Origin: Catenulispora sp. MAP5-51
GTDB lineage: Bacteria; Actinomycetota; Actinomycetes; Streptomycetales; Catenulisporaceae
NCBI RefSeq assembly: GCF_041261205.1
Contig: NZ_JBGCCH010000028.1
Span: forward strand, 1-64,000
Reading direction: 5' to 3'
DNA: 64,000 nt
Part shown: piece after piece, positions 43,994-52,105 of the stretch
Numbering within the stretch: position 1 is the first letter of the stretch
Layout of the letters: each line of letters starts with the position of its first letter
The notes under the pieces: generated by a model
The model's input: only the letters and a program-made list of their open reading frames with translations
What the model was told of the DNA's origin: nothing
The model's database searches: none
Position numbers and translations under genes: made by a program

Positions 43994-44025
43994 CTATGTC
44001 TGATCAAGAAGATCTGTGTCTGATC
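43991..44025. repeat. Two 15-bp direct repeats upstream of lysR
   Basis: GATCTATGTCTGATC (43991-44005) and GATCTGTGTCTGATC (44011-44025) differ at one base. Their starts are 20 bp apart, about two helical turns. Each begins and ends in GATC. They may be activator sites or the remains of a small duplication. Confidence 0.6.
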
Positions 44026-44042
44026 GGACTGGGCCCAATCGC

Positions 44043-44795
44043 TCAGAACATCGCGCCGTTCGCGCGCACCGTCTGCCCCGACACCCAGCCGGCCTCCTCG
44101 CTCACCAGCCAGCCGACCACCGGTGCGACGTCCGACGGCTGGCCGAGCCGGCCGCGCGGGCTGTGGTTCGCCGCCGCGGCCATCGACTCCGGGGTCTCTG
44201 CGTGCTGATAGAAGTCGTCGTCGATCGGGCCCGGCGCCACGGCGTTCACGGTGATGCCGCGCGCGCCGAGCTCCTTGGACAGGGCGAGCACCATGCGCTC
44301 CACGGCTGCCTTCGAGCCCGAATACAGGCCGTAGGGGCCGGTCATGATCGAGGTCAGTGTCGTGGAGAGCACCACGTAGCGGCCGTTGTCGGCGATGTGC
44401 CGGGCCGTCGCGCGCAGCGTGTTGAACGCCGAGCGGGTGTTCAGGTCGATCAGGTGGTCGAAGTCCGCGTCGGTGAAGTCCGCCAGCGGCTTCTTCATCA
44501 CCGCGCCCGGGGTGTGGACCACGATGTCCAGCTTGCCGTGCCGCGCCACGACGCCTTCGAACAGCGCGTTCACGTCGTCCGAGCGCCGCGCGTCGGAGCG
44601 GATCGCCTCGACCGTGACCCCGTGCTTCTCCAGCGCCACCAGCGTCTCCTGCGCGGCCGCGTCGTCGTTGGCATAGCTGATCACGGTGGTCGCGCCGCGC
44701 GCCGCGATGTTCTCGGCGAAGGCCGCGCCCTGGTTGCGGCTTCCGCCGATGATCAGGGCGACCTTGCCCTGGAGGTCCCGCCGCACTTCCGACAT
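44043..44795 (-). CDS. SDR-family oxidoreductase
   Basis: Encodes 250 residues of a classical short-chain dehydrogenase. The cofactor loop is GGSRNQGAAFAENIA, an N-rich segment (LNTRSAFN) follows, the catalytic Ser is in LSTTLTSI, Tyr/Lys are in YSGSK, and ITVNAVAPGPIDDDF closes the active site. The glycine motif is GxxxNxG-like, slightly atypical. NAD(P)-dependent oxidation or reduction of an unknown alcohol/ketone is expected. The start at 44795 has GGAAGGA 8 nt upstream. It is followed on the same strand by the LysR gene and is divergent from a GNAT acetyltransferase gene. Confidence 0.87.
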   Translation of the reverse strand: MSEVRRDLQGKVALIIGGSRNQGAAFAENIAARGATTVISYANDDAAAQETLVALEKHGVTVEAIRSDARRSDDVNALFEGVVARHGKLDIVVHTPGAVMKKPLADFTDADFDHLIDLNTRSAFNTLRATARHIADNGRYVVLSTTLTSIMTGPYGLYSGSKAAVERMVLALSKELGARGITVNAVAPGPIDDDFYQHAETPESMAAAANHSPRGRLGQPSDVAPVVGWLVSEEAGWVSGQTVRANGAMF

Positions 44796-44993
44796 CGCAA
44801 TGTCCTTCCATCGTCATGACCGGCCCGTGGCCCGAGTGCCGCGTTCGATGGTGGCAGGAGCCGGCGGCGGTCCGGAATCAGAAAGTCCCGGTGGCGGCCA
44901 CAAGGAAATCCTGTGACGAGGGAAGCGCTCTCCTGACACTGTTCAACATCCAAAAGGAACAAATCGGAAACACGCGCATGCGATGCTGACCCC

Positions 44994-45518
44994 ATGCTTG
45001 ATCAACGAAAGGTCGCCGTCGTCCGCTGGCCCGGCCAGACCCCCTCCGTGGAGAAGGGACTGCCGGCCCTGCTTGCCGCCTACCACCTCCGAACCGAGGC
45101 CGAGAAGGGCGAGTACGTCACAGACGTGTCGGCGCTGCCGGACAAGTACCGCGCGGAGATCTCGGATCCGCGGTCCGCGTTCGCCGATGACGCCGTGTTG
45201 GTCGCCCTGAGCGGGGAAACGCCCGTGGGCTGTGTGGTCGTGACCGCCGCCGCCGACGGCCGCTCGGAGATCAAGCGGCTCTGGACGGACCCGGCGTTCC
45301 GATCGCGCGGCGTCGCGACCGCACTGCTCGAAGCCGCGCTGGCCCACGCCGCCGACAGCGGCGTGGGCAGGGTGCGTCTGTCCGTCTGGCAATGGCGAGA
45401 CGAGGCCGTCTCCTTGTACCAGCGACACGGATTCGTCTTCACCGACTCCTGGGACGAACGGGATCAACTGGTCTGTATGGAACGCACCCTATTGCCCGCC
45501 AATGGCCGAGTGCTCTAG
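44994..45518 (+). CDS. GNAT-family N-acetyltransferase
   Basis: Encodes 174 residues with the GNAT acetyl-CoA motif A visible: IKRLWTDPAFRSRGVATALLEAAL (Arg/Gln-x-x-Gly-x-Gly/Ala core RSRGVA), then motif B VSLYQRHGFVFTDSW. Acetyl transfer to a small-molecule or protein amine is expected; the target is unknown. The ribosome-binding site of the ATG at 44994 is weak. The stop overlaps that of the convergent alpha-galactosidase gene in the palindrome CTAG (45515-45518), so the genes share four bases. Confidence 0.85.
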   Translation: MLDQRKVAVVRWPGQTPSVEKGLPALLAAYHLRTEAEKGEYVTDVSALPDKYRAEISDPRSAFADDAVLVALSGETPVGCVVVTAAADGRSEIKRLWTDPAFRSRGVATALLEAALAHAADSGVGRVRLSVWQWRDEAVSLYQRHGFVFTDSWDERDQLVCMERTLLPANGRVL

Positions 45519-47287
45519 TTCCGGCGGAAACCCCGACCCACCGCGTCGCGACTCAGCTCCGCCAAGCCGCCGCGCGGCACCTCGAAAACAGCGCCGCCCG
45601 GAACGCCGAGATCGATTGAACCTGCCCAGACCGACCTGCCACGCGCGTCGCGAACCAACACCGTCGCGCTCCCGCTGCCGTCGGTCAGCCGGACCCATGG
45701 ATCGGTGTCGGCGTTGGCCACCAACAGCTCGTCCCATGCGCCGGCGGCGGACACCGGCAGGGCCGCGTGCCGGGCGACGATCTGCACCCGCGCGTCGTGG
45801 GCGCGGATCAGCGGGTAGCCGAGGTCGGGACGCGCGGGCTCGAACGCGCCCTGTTGCAGAGTCTGCTCATAGCGGCGGAAGATGCCGAGCCAGAAGACCA
45901 AAGACTGGTGTTGCTGCGGCGTCAGGGTCGCGAGGTCCACCGAGATCTGCGGCACGGCGAACAGGACATTGATCAGGTGGCACGCCACCTGCTCGGCCGG
46001 TTCTTCCGGGTGCCACATCAGCATGTCGGCGTGGACCGGGATCGGGCCGGCCGCCAGGCGTACGTCGGTGGTCCGCTGCCGGTTGTCCAGGCCGCTGAGC
46101 GGGCAGTCCGTGGCCCGCAGCATCGTCGCGTGCGGCCACAGGCCGGGGCTGACGTAGGGCTGCCGGAACTCGACGAGCGCGGTCGGGCGGACCGCCGTGA
46201 TCCGGGTACGGATCTCCCCCAGCAGCTTGTCCACGCCCTCCGACACTGTCGCGCAGTCGGCCTCGGGGCCGGCCGGCGGGGCCTCCTCGCGGGCGAACCA
46301 GTCCAGGAAGTCGATTTTCAGGCCGTCCATCCCCCACTCCTCGACCGCGCGGCACAGCAGGTCGGCCAGGTAGGCACGGACCGCCGGGCAGCGCGGGTCG
46401 ACGATCATCGCGTCCAGGGACTCGGCGCGGGAGAGCGCGTAGGGCTGGAAGCGTTCCCAGACGGTGCTTTCCTTGCCGATGAAGGGGATCGCGTACCAGA
46501 GCATGTACTCGACGCCGAGGTCGTGGACGCGTGCGACGTGGGCCGCGGTGTCCGGCAGGGACAGCGGCTCCCAGTCGCCGGTGTGGCCGTAGCCGCGGCC
46601 CCGGTCCGGGGTCATCCAGCCGTCGTCGACGATGATCAGGTCCAGGCCGAGCTCCTTACCCAGCCGGGCCTGCTCCTCGACCGCCTCCGGCGTCACCGCC
46701 TGGTGCATCGAGTACCACGTCGAGTACGCGGGCTTGCGCGCCGTCGCCGGGATGTCGACGCTCCCGATGCCCCGGTCCGCGAGCCACCACGCGGTCAGGT
46801 CGGCCAGGCAGCGTGCGAAGTGCCGGCCGGAGACGTCCACGCGCAGCGTCAGCCGGCCCTGCGCCTGCACCCAGAAGCGGAACTCGCCGGTCTCCTCGAA
46901 CACTCCCCCGGCGGCCAGCACGTCGACCTCGGCCGCGGCGAAGGTGCAGCGGCCCACGTCGCCGGTGCCGACCAGCGACGCGATCGGGGCGCCGCGCGAC
47001 AGCGAGACCTCCTTGGGCGCCGACCACGCGGCCGGGATCCCTTTGCCGGCCATCGTGTCCGGCGTCCACAGCGCCGTCACGTCGACGCAGGGCAGCCGCC
47101 ATTCGGCGCGCACCGGACCGTCGGCGCTGGTGAGTACGAGCTCGATGATCCCCTCGCCGACCAGCCGCGCGGTGCTGTCCTCGGCCGTGGCCCGGAAGGT
47201 GAGCCCACCGCAGTCGATGAGTTGTACGGGCCCTGCGATGGGCTCCGCGTACGGCTCCCAGACCTCTGTCGTCGACGTCGTCAACAC
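45515..47287 (-). CDS. GH36 alpha-galactosidase
   Basis: Encodes 590 residues. After an N-terminal beta-sandwich (about 1-175) comes a GH36/GH27-type TIM barrel: DLIIVDDGWM near 225, the nucleophile Asp in GLKIDFLDWF, and PLSGLDNRQRT downstream in the region of the acid/base Asp. A small C-terminal beta domain follows. There is no signal peptide, so it acts on galactosides after import. It is the last gene of the uptake operon, 6 bp after the second permease. It should release galactose from short alpha-galactosides such as melibiose or raffinose family sugars. Confidence 0.87.
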   Translation of the reverse strand: MLTTSTTEVWEPYAEPIAGPVQLIDCGGLTFRATAEDSTARLVGEGIIELVLTSADGPVRAEWRLPCVDVTALWTPDTMAGKGIPAAWSAPKEVSLSRGAPIASLVGTGDVGRCTFAAAEVDVLAAGGVFEETGEFRFWVQAQGRLTLRVDVSGRHFARCLADLTAWWLADRGIGSVDIPATARKPAYSTWYSMHQAVTPEAVEEQARLGKELGLDLIIVDDGWMTPDRGRGYGHTGDWEPLSLPDTAAHVARVHDLGVEYMLWYAIPFIGKESTVWERFQPYALSRAESLDAMIVDPRCPAVRAYLADLLCRAVEEWGMDGLKIDFLDWFAREEAPPAGPEADCATVSEGVDKLLGEIRTRITAVRPTALVEFRQPYVSPGLWPHATMLRATDCPLSGLDNRQRTTDVRLAAGPIPVHADMLMWHPEEPAEQVACHLINVLFAVPQISVDLATLTPQQHQSLVFWLGIFRRYEQTLQQGAFEPARPDLGYPLIRAHDARVQIVARHAALPVSAAGAWDELLVANADTDPWVRLTDGSGSATVLVRDARGRSVWAGSIDLGVPGGAVFEVPRGGLAELSRDAVGRGFRRN

Positions 47288-47293
47288 AGGCGG

Positions 47294-48121
47294 CTATCCC
47301 TTCGTGGCACCGGCCAGCAGGCCGGAGATGAACTGCTTTTGGAGGACGAGGAACAGGATCATCATCGGCACCGTCGAGACGGCCGTCCCGGACAGGATCG
47401 CGCCGTAGTCGGTGTTGCTCTCCTGGCCGTGCAGTGTGGCCAGGGCGACCGGGAGCGTGAGCATGTCCGGATGCCGCAGCGCGATCAACGGCCAGACGAA
47501 GGAGTTCCACGAGCCGAGGAACAAGAACACCGCCATCGCCGCCAGGAACGGCCGCATGACCGGGACCACGACGCTGAACAGGACCCTGAGTTCCCCGGCG
47601 CCGTCGACCCGCGAGGCGTCCAGCAACTCGTCGGGCAGCCCGGACAGCGCCTGGCGCATCATGAAGATGGCGAACGGCACGCACAGACCCGGCAGCACGA
47701 TCGCCTGGTAGCTGTCGAGCAGGTGGAACGACATCATCATCCGGAACAGCGGGACCAGCATCACCTGGTCCGGGACCACCAGCGTGGACAGCAGCAGGCC
47801 GAACAGGACGGTGCGTCCGCGGAAGCGGAACTTGGCGAAGGCGTAGCCGGCCAGCAGCGCGATGGTCAGGCCGCCGAGGGTCTGCAAGGTCGCGATCGCC
47901 AGCGAGTTGCCGAGCACCCGCCACAGGCCGACCTTGGCGTTCAGGTCCCTGAGATTGGCCAGCAGGTTGCCGCCCGGAAGCCACTTGGGCGTACTGCTGA
48001 AGATGTCCGCGTCCTTCTGGGTCGCGGCCACCACCAGCCAGTAGATCGGCGCCACGCACAGGCCGGCGACGGCGGCGATGACAAGCGTGAGGGGCCAGCC
48101 CCGCAGTCGGGATCCGCTCAT
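47294..48121 (-). CDS. Sugar ABC transporter permease (MalG type)
   Basis: Encodes 275 residues with six membrane helices and the inner-membrane EAA-type loop (DASRVDGAGELRVLFSVVVPVMRP) that contacts the ATPase. It belongs to the CUT1 carbohydrate family, second permease. The ATG at 48121 overlaps the stop of the first permease gene (ATGA). No ATPase gene is in the operon. CUT1 systems of actinomycetes commonly share the multitask MsiK ATPase, located elsewhere. Confidence 0.88.
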   Translation of the reverse strand: MSGSRLRGWPLTLVIAAVAGLCVAPIYWLVVAATQKDADIFSSTPKWLPGGNLLANLRDLNAKVGLWRVLGNSLAIATLQTLGGLTIALLAGYAFAKFRFRGRTVLFGLLLSTLVVPDQVMLVPLFRMMMSFHLLDSYQAIVLPGLCVPFAIFMMRQALSGLPDELLDASRVDGAGELRVLFSVVVPVMRPFLAAMAVFLFLGSWNSFVWPLIALRHPDMLTLPVALATLHGQESNTDYGAILSGTAVSTVPMMILFLVLQKQFISGLLAGATKG

Positions 48122-49134
48122 TTCTCCCGGTCTCCCATGAGCCGCATCTGGGCCACGCCGAGGATCACCACGAGCAGGGTGAGCGCGTAGGCGATGGCCG
48201 AGGCGTATCCGAAGTCGAAGTAGTGGAAGCCGTTCTCGTACAGGTACATCGACACCGTCAGGGTCGCGTTGTCGGGGCCGCCGCGGGTGAGGATGAAGGG
48301 CTCGTCGAACAGCTGGAGCGTGCCGATGCTGGAGAGCACGACGGTGAACAGGATGATCGGCCGCAGCGCCGGCACCGTGACCGAGCGGAACCGGCGCACC
48401 GCCCCGGCGCCGTCGACCATCGCGGCCTCGTACAGATCGCGCCGGACGCCTTGCAGCCCGGCGAGGTAGATGACGGCGTTGTAGCCGGTGTAGTGCCACG
48501 TCAGGACCAGGACGACGGCCATCCGCGCGCCGCTGCCGCTGCCCAGCCAGTCCACCTTGCCCAGGCCCACCCCGTTGAGCAGCCAGTTCAGCGCGCCGTT
48601 GTCCTTGTTCAGCAGGAAGCCGAACATGACGCCGGTGGCGACCAGGCCGGTGACCGCGGGCATGAACAGCCCCAGGCGCCAGACCGGGCGCCAGCGGACG
48701 TAGGAGGAATTGACGCCGAGCGCCAGCAGCAAGGCCAGCCCGAGCATGAGCGGGACCTGCACGACGAGGATCTCGAAGGTGTTGCGCAGGGCCTGCCAGA
48801 ACAGCGGGTCGTGGATCAGGCGCTCGTAGTTCGCCGCGCCGACGCTGTGGGTGGCGTTGCCGGCGCCGCTGGTGGTGGAGATCCAGAGCGAGTCCAGGAT
48901 CGGATAGGCCTTGAAGACGGCGAAGGTCAGCAGGGCCGGCGCGAGGAGGAAGTAGGGGACCAGCTTGCGGCGGGTCCAAAGACGGCGGCGGGGTGGCGGG
49001 GGCGGGCGCCGGGCCGCGGCCGGCGCGCCCACGAGTCCGAGGCCGGCTCCGGCTCCGGCTCCGGTTCGAACTCCGGGGCGAGGGCCGTTTCCAGCTCCGG
49101 TCCCGGCCCGTCCGGCGCCGAGGTCGGCAGTCAC
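48118..49134 (-). CDS. Sugar ABC transporter permease (MalF type)
   Basis: Encodes 338 residues. A Gly/Ala/Pro-rich cytoplasmic tail of about 50 residues precedes six membrane helices and the EAA loop EAAMVDGAGAVRRFRSVTVP. It is the CUT1 first permease. The start is a GTG at 49134 that overlaps the stop of the solute-binding lipoprotein gene (GTGA), so the two are coupled. The low-complexity tail, encoded by 6-9 bp tandem repeats (near 49040-49130), is unusual for the family and probably variable between strains. Confidence 0.87.
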   Translation of the reverse strand: MTADLGAGRAGTGAGNGPRPGVRTGAGAGAGLGLVGAPAAARRPPPPPRRRLWTRRKLVPYFLLAPALLTFAVFKAYPILDSLWISTTSGAGNATHSVGAANYERLIHDPLFWQALRNTFEILVVQVPLMLGLALLLALGVNSSYVRWRPVWRLGLFMPAVTGLVATGVMFGFLLNKDNGALNWLLNGVGLGKVDWLGSGSGARMAVVLVLTWHYTGYNAVIYLAGLQGVRRDLYEAAMVDGAGAVRRFRSVTVPALRPIILFTVVLSSIGTLQLFDEPFILTRGGPDNATLTVSMYLYENGFHYFDFGYASAIAYALTLLVVILGVAQMRLMGDREK

Positions 49135-50480
49135 GCGGCGATCTTCCGGCTGGTCTGCTGCGCCAGCTGCGTCGCGGCCTTGCGCAGCTCGGTCGCGGGG
49201 TCGGCGCCCTTGAGGAAGACTCGCACCTGCGCGTCGCTGGCCAGCTGGAGCGCGCGGGCGTAGTCGCCGGAGTAGTTGGTCGCGTCGGCGCCGTCGGTCA
49301 GCAGCCCGGTGAAGACCTGGAGCGGGGCCTGGCCGCCGTAGAAGGCATCCGGCTTCTGATACAGCGGGTCGCTGTACGCGGCGGTCAGGGCCGGGAACAC
49401 ACCGCCCGCGCCGAACATCGCGTTCATCGACGCCGGCCTGGTCAGCGCGTACTCGACGAACTTCCAGGCCGCCTGCTTGCGCGGGCTGCTGTTGGCGACG
49501 GCCAGGTGCGTGGAGTTGACGATGGCCGAGCGCTTGCCGCCGGCCGTCACCGCGGGCGGCTTGGTGAGCCGCCACTTGCCGCTCTGGTCGGCGAACGTGG
49601 TCTCCAGGTAGTGCACGGCCCAGGCCGGATACGGCGCCACGGCCAGCTTGCCGGCCTTCATCAGGTTGCTCCAGCCGTGGTCGCCGGCCGCGTCGCCGAC
49701 CAGGCCGGCGTCGTTGAGCCGCTTGATGACCGTCAGAGCATTGACGCACTGCGCGGAGCCGAGGGTGATGTTCCCCTGCAGATCGAAGTAGAAGGCGCCC
49801 TGCAACTGCATCAGGGACTGGAGGAAGTCGCAGTCCGGCGAGGAGGCCGCCGGCTTGTCGATGCCGATGAGGTAGACGCCGGGGTTGGCGGCCTTGAACT
49901 TCGCGGCGTCGGCCAGGACGTCGTCCCAGGTCTGGTAGGCGGTCGGGTCGATGCCGGCCTTGTCGAACAGGTCCTTGCGGTAGAAGAAGCCCAGCGGGTT
50001 CACCTCCCACGGCAGCGCGTAGGCGTGGCCGTCCTTGCCGGAGACGACGGGCCACAGGCCCTTGGCGAACTCGTCCTTGTGCGCGTCGGCTCCCAGCGCC
50101 GACAGGTCGGCCAGACCGCCGGGGAACTTCTCCAGGTAGCCGGGCAGGTAGTCGCAGCCGATGTGCAGCACGTCGGCCAGGCCCTGCCCGCCGGCCGCCA
50201 GGCCGACCGTGATCTTGTCCCAGATCGCCGGGTTGCCGACGTCCTGGACGTCGACGGTGATCCCCGGGTTGTCCTTCTGGAACGCCGGGACTATGCCCCG
50301 CAGGGCCGCGGCGGCGGTGGTCCAGGACCACACGGTGATCTTGCCGGTCGCCGCGCCGCCGCCGGAGGACGCGGTGCTCCCGCCGTCCCCGGAACAGGCC
50401 GAGAGGGTCTGGCCCGCGGCGAGGGCGAACAGGCCGGCGCCGGAGGCTCGCAGAAGACTGCGACGAGTGAGGTCTGGCAT
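49131..50480 (-). CDS. Sugar ABC transporter solute-binding lipoprotein
   Basis: Encodes 449 residues. The N-terminus has a twin-arginine motif (TRRSLLRASG) and a lipobox (TLSAC) at about residue 29, so it is probably a Tat-exported lipoprotein. The rest is an extracellular solute-binding family 1 (CUT1) protein with alternating alpha/beta lobes. GAGAGGA lies 6 nt before the ATG at 50480. With the two permeases and the cytoplasmic alpha-galactosidase it should capture short galactosides. Confidence 0.87.
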   Translation of the reverse strand: MPDLTRRSLLRASGAGLFALAAGQTLSACSGDGGSTASSGGGAATGKITVWSWTTAAAALRGIVPAFQKDNPGITVDVQDVGNPAIWDKITVGLAAGGQGLADVLHIGCDYLPGYLEKFPGGLADLSALGADAHKDEFAKGLWPVVSGKDGHAYALPWEVNPLGFFYRKDLFDKAGIDPTAYQTWDDVLADAAKFKAANPGVYLIGIDKPAASSPDCDFLQSLMQLQGAFYFDLQGNITLGSAQCVNALTVIKRLNDAGLVGDAAGDHGWSNLMKAGKLAVAPYPAWAVHYLETTFADQSGKWRLTKPPAVTAGGKRSAIVNSTHLAVANSSPRKQAAWKFVEYALTRPASMNAMFGAGGVFPALTAAYSDPLYQKPDAFYGGQAPLQVFTGLLTDGADATNYSGDYARALQLASDAQVRVFLKGADPATELRKAATQLAQQTSRKIAA

Positions 50481-50556
50481 GGGGGTTCCTCTCTGGATGG
50501 GGATACGCCTCGATGTGCCTTGGAACTCGGTGTGCCGTGGAGCAGGTGGTGCCGTG

Positions 50557-50619
50557 GTGCAGGTCGTGCAGGTCGTGCAGGTCGTGCAGGTCGTGCAGGT
50601 GAAGCAGGTAGTGCAGGTG
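50557..50619. repeat. Seven tandem 9-bp units between aminotransferase and lipoprotein genes
   Basis: The unit GTGCAGGTC repeats four times exactly, then three times with one to three changes. It lies just after the aminotransferase stop and 77 bp before the lipoprotein start. The period keeps any frame open, so it makes spurious coding signals on both strands. Copy number is likely to vary. Confidence 0.8.
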
Positions 50620-50623
50620 GCGT

Positions 50624-51835
50624 CTAGGCCCGGGCCCACCGGACCAGCACCGGAACGCAGCGCTCTGCGAAGTACTCGTAGTCGGCGGCCGTGTTGTAGA
50701 CATGCGCCGACAGCCGCAGGTAGCCGACCCCGCCGAACGCGGTGAACGCGGTCGCCGCCCCCAACTCGCGGCCCACCCGATCGCGCAGCGCGTCGGCCTG
50801 CTCCCGGGTCGAGGCCAGGCCGTCGGGCAGCCGGACCAGGCGCAGCGCGGGCACCGGCATGCCGACGTCCGCCGCGTGGTCCTGTCCGGTGACCTCCGTG
50901 AAGGCCTGCGCGATCACCGCAGCGCCGAAATCGGCGAGCTCTGTCATGTAGCCGCGCGCCGTGTCCCAGCCCCAGGTGTCCTCGACGAACCGGAACGCGG
51001 CGCTCGCCGCGAGGTGGGCCGAGGCGTCCAGCGTGCCCTGGGAGTCGAACCGGGCCGGGTAGCGCTCTTCGGCGCCCCAGGAGTCGATCAGCGGGAACAG
51101 TCCTTCGCGCAGCGGGCCCCGCGCGACCAGCAGCGCCGCTCCCGGCGGGGCGCAGGCGAACTTGTGCAGGTTGCCGATCCAGAAGTCGCAGTCCAGGCCG
51201 GCCAGCGGATTCCGAATGAGGCCCGGTGCGTGGGCGCCGTCGACCAGCAACGGGATCCCGCGCCGTGCCGCCTCGGCGCCGAGCAGTTCCACCGGCATCC
51301 GGCGGCCGGTCGGCGAGGTGATGTGGTCCACGACGATCAGCGCGGTCCGGTCCGACAGCTCGGCGGCCACGGCCTGGAACGCGGTGCCCTCGTCGGCGGC
51401 GAGCGGGACGTGCGCGGTGCGGACCTCGCCGCCGTACCGCCGCGCCAAGCGCCCGGCTCCCATGGTGACCGCGCCGTACCCGTGGTCGGTGACCACCGCC
51501 TGGCCGCCGGCGGGCAGGGTCAGCCCGGCGAAGACCGTGCTGGCCCCGGCGCTCGCGTTCGGGACCAGCACCGTGTCGTCCGGCTGGAGGCCGAGCGACT
51601 CGGCGATCTCGGCGCGCGCCGCGGCCATGCGCCGGGACAGCCCGGAGAACCAGGCCACCGGCGAGGCCAGCATCTCCCGGCGCAGCCGTTCCTGGACGAG
51701 CTGGGCGGCGACGGGGACCGCGCCGAAGGAGCCGTGGTTCAGGTGCCTGATCGCGGGGTCCAGCGTCCAGGCGCGGGATGCCGGACGTCCGTCCGGGAGG
51801 CACAGCGGCTTCGGCGCGGTGGCGGCGGTGCGCAT
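50624..51835 (-). CDS. Class V PLP aminotransferase (isopenicillin N epimerase-like)
   Basis: Encodes 403 residues of fold-type I PLP enzymes, class V. LNHGSFGAVP opens the domain, LVDGAHAPG holds the PLP-binding Asp/His and WIGNLHKFACAP carries the Schiff-base Lys. It groups with CefD-like (isopenicillin N epimerase) and cysteine desulfurase-like proteins; no antibiotic genes are nearby. The ATG at 51835 has GGAG 5 nt upstream; an upstream ATG at 51919 would overlap the operators. It is the first gene of the sugar-uptake operon, behind two operator copies, and may handle an amino-containing sugar or its product. That role is inference. Confidence 0.82.
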   Translation of the reverse strand: MRTAATAPKPLCLPDGRPASRAWTLDPAIRHLNHGSFGAVPVAAQLVQERLRREMLASPVAWFSGLSRRMAAARAEIAESLGLQPDDTVLVPNASAGASTVFAGLTLPAGGQAVVTDHGYGAVTMGAGRLARRYGGEVRTAHVPLAADEGTAFQAVAAELSDRTALIVVDHITSPTGRRMPVELLGAEAARRGIPLLVDGAHAPGLIRNPLAGLDCDFWIGNLHKFACAPPGAALLVARGPLREGLFPLIDSWGAEERYPARFDSQGTLDASAHLAASAAFRFVEDTWGWDTARGYMTELADFGAAVIAQAFTEVTGQDHAADVGMPVPALRLVRLPDGLASTREQADALRDRVGRELGAATAFTAFGGVGYLRLSAHVYNTAADYEYFAERCVPVLVRWARA

Positions 51836-51896
51836 GGGGCTCCATCTGTGGGTCTGAGGTCCGGCGGCAGGGATCTCGGGCAGCAAAGATCGGCGA

Positions 51897-51913
51897 AAGT
51901 CATTGGATGACTT
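51897..51913. promoter_or_regulatory. Operator copy A (FadR/GntR-type palindrome)
   Basis: AAGTCATTGGATGACTT has 7-bp perfect arms around a 3-bp centre. It lies 62 bp upstream of the aminotransferase start and 21 bp from copy B. Confidence 0.7.
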
Positions 51914-51917
51914 CGGC

Positions 51918-51934
51918 AAGTCATCTAATGACTT
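51918..51934. promoter_or_regulatory. Operator copy B (FadR/GntR-type palindrome)
   Basis: AAGTCATCTAATGACTT has perfect 7-bp arms, extended by CGGC/GCCG to 11-bp arms over 51914-51938. It is two helical turns from copy A. Confidence 0.72.
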
Positions 51935-52025
51935 GCCGAGAAGCTAGCAGCACCCAGAGCGCGAGGCAATGCCCGATCGGCAATCCACCTGGGGATGCTC
52001 CGACCGACCACCCAACCCCGATCCA

Positions 52026-52042
52026 AAGTCATCTAATGACTT
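52026..52042. promoter_or_regulatory. Operator copy C (FadR/GntR-type palindrome)
   Basis: AAGTCATCTAATGACTT is identical to copy B, 64 bp upstream of the regulator start. Its position suggests autoregulation of the regulator gene. Confidence 0.72.
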
Positions 52043-52105
52043 CCCGGAGAGTCGACGTGGTGTTTAATGTCTCGGGCAGCACCGAGCGAGCGAGGGAGCG
52101 TGGCC

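Noticed and set aside
43069-44817. Long frame joining LysR to upstream sequence
   Set aside because: The upstream half is a shadow of the SDR gene; the LysR domain begins at 43965.
44918-44935. GGAAGCGCTCTCC as a second copy of the LacI-type operator
   Set aside because: The palindrome is imperfect and lies in an unrelated intergenic region; probably chance.
50557-50619. Possible CRISPR array
   Set aside because: Units are 9 bp and directly adjacent with no spacers; no cas gene is present.
49131-51845. Single long minus-strand frame suggesting a 900-residue fusion
   Set aside because: The part above 50480 is an out-of-frame reading of the aminotransferase gene, kept open by the 9-bp repeats; the lipoprotein has its own start, Shine-Dalgarno site and signal peptide.
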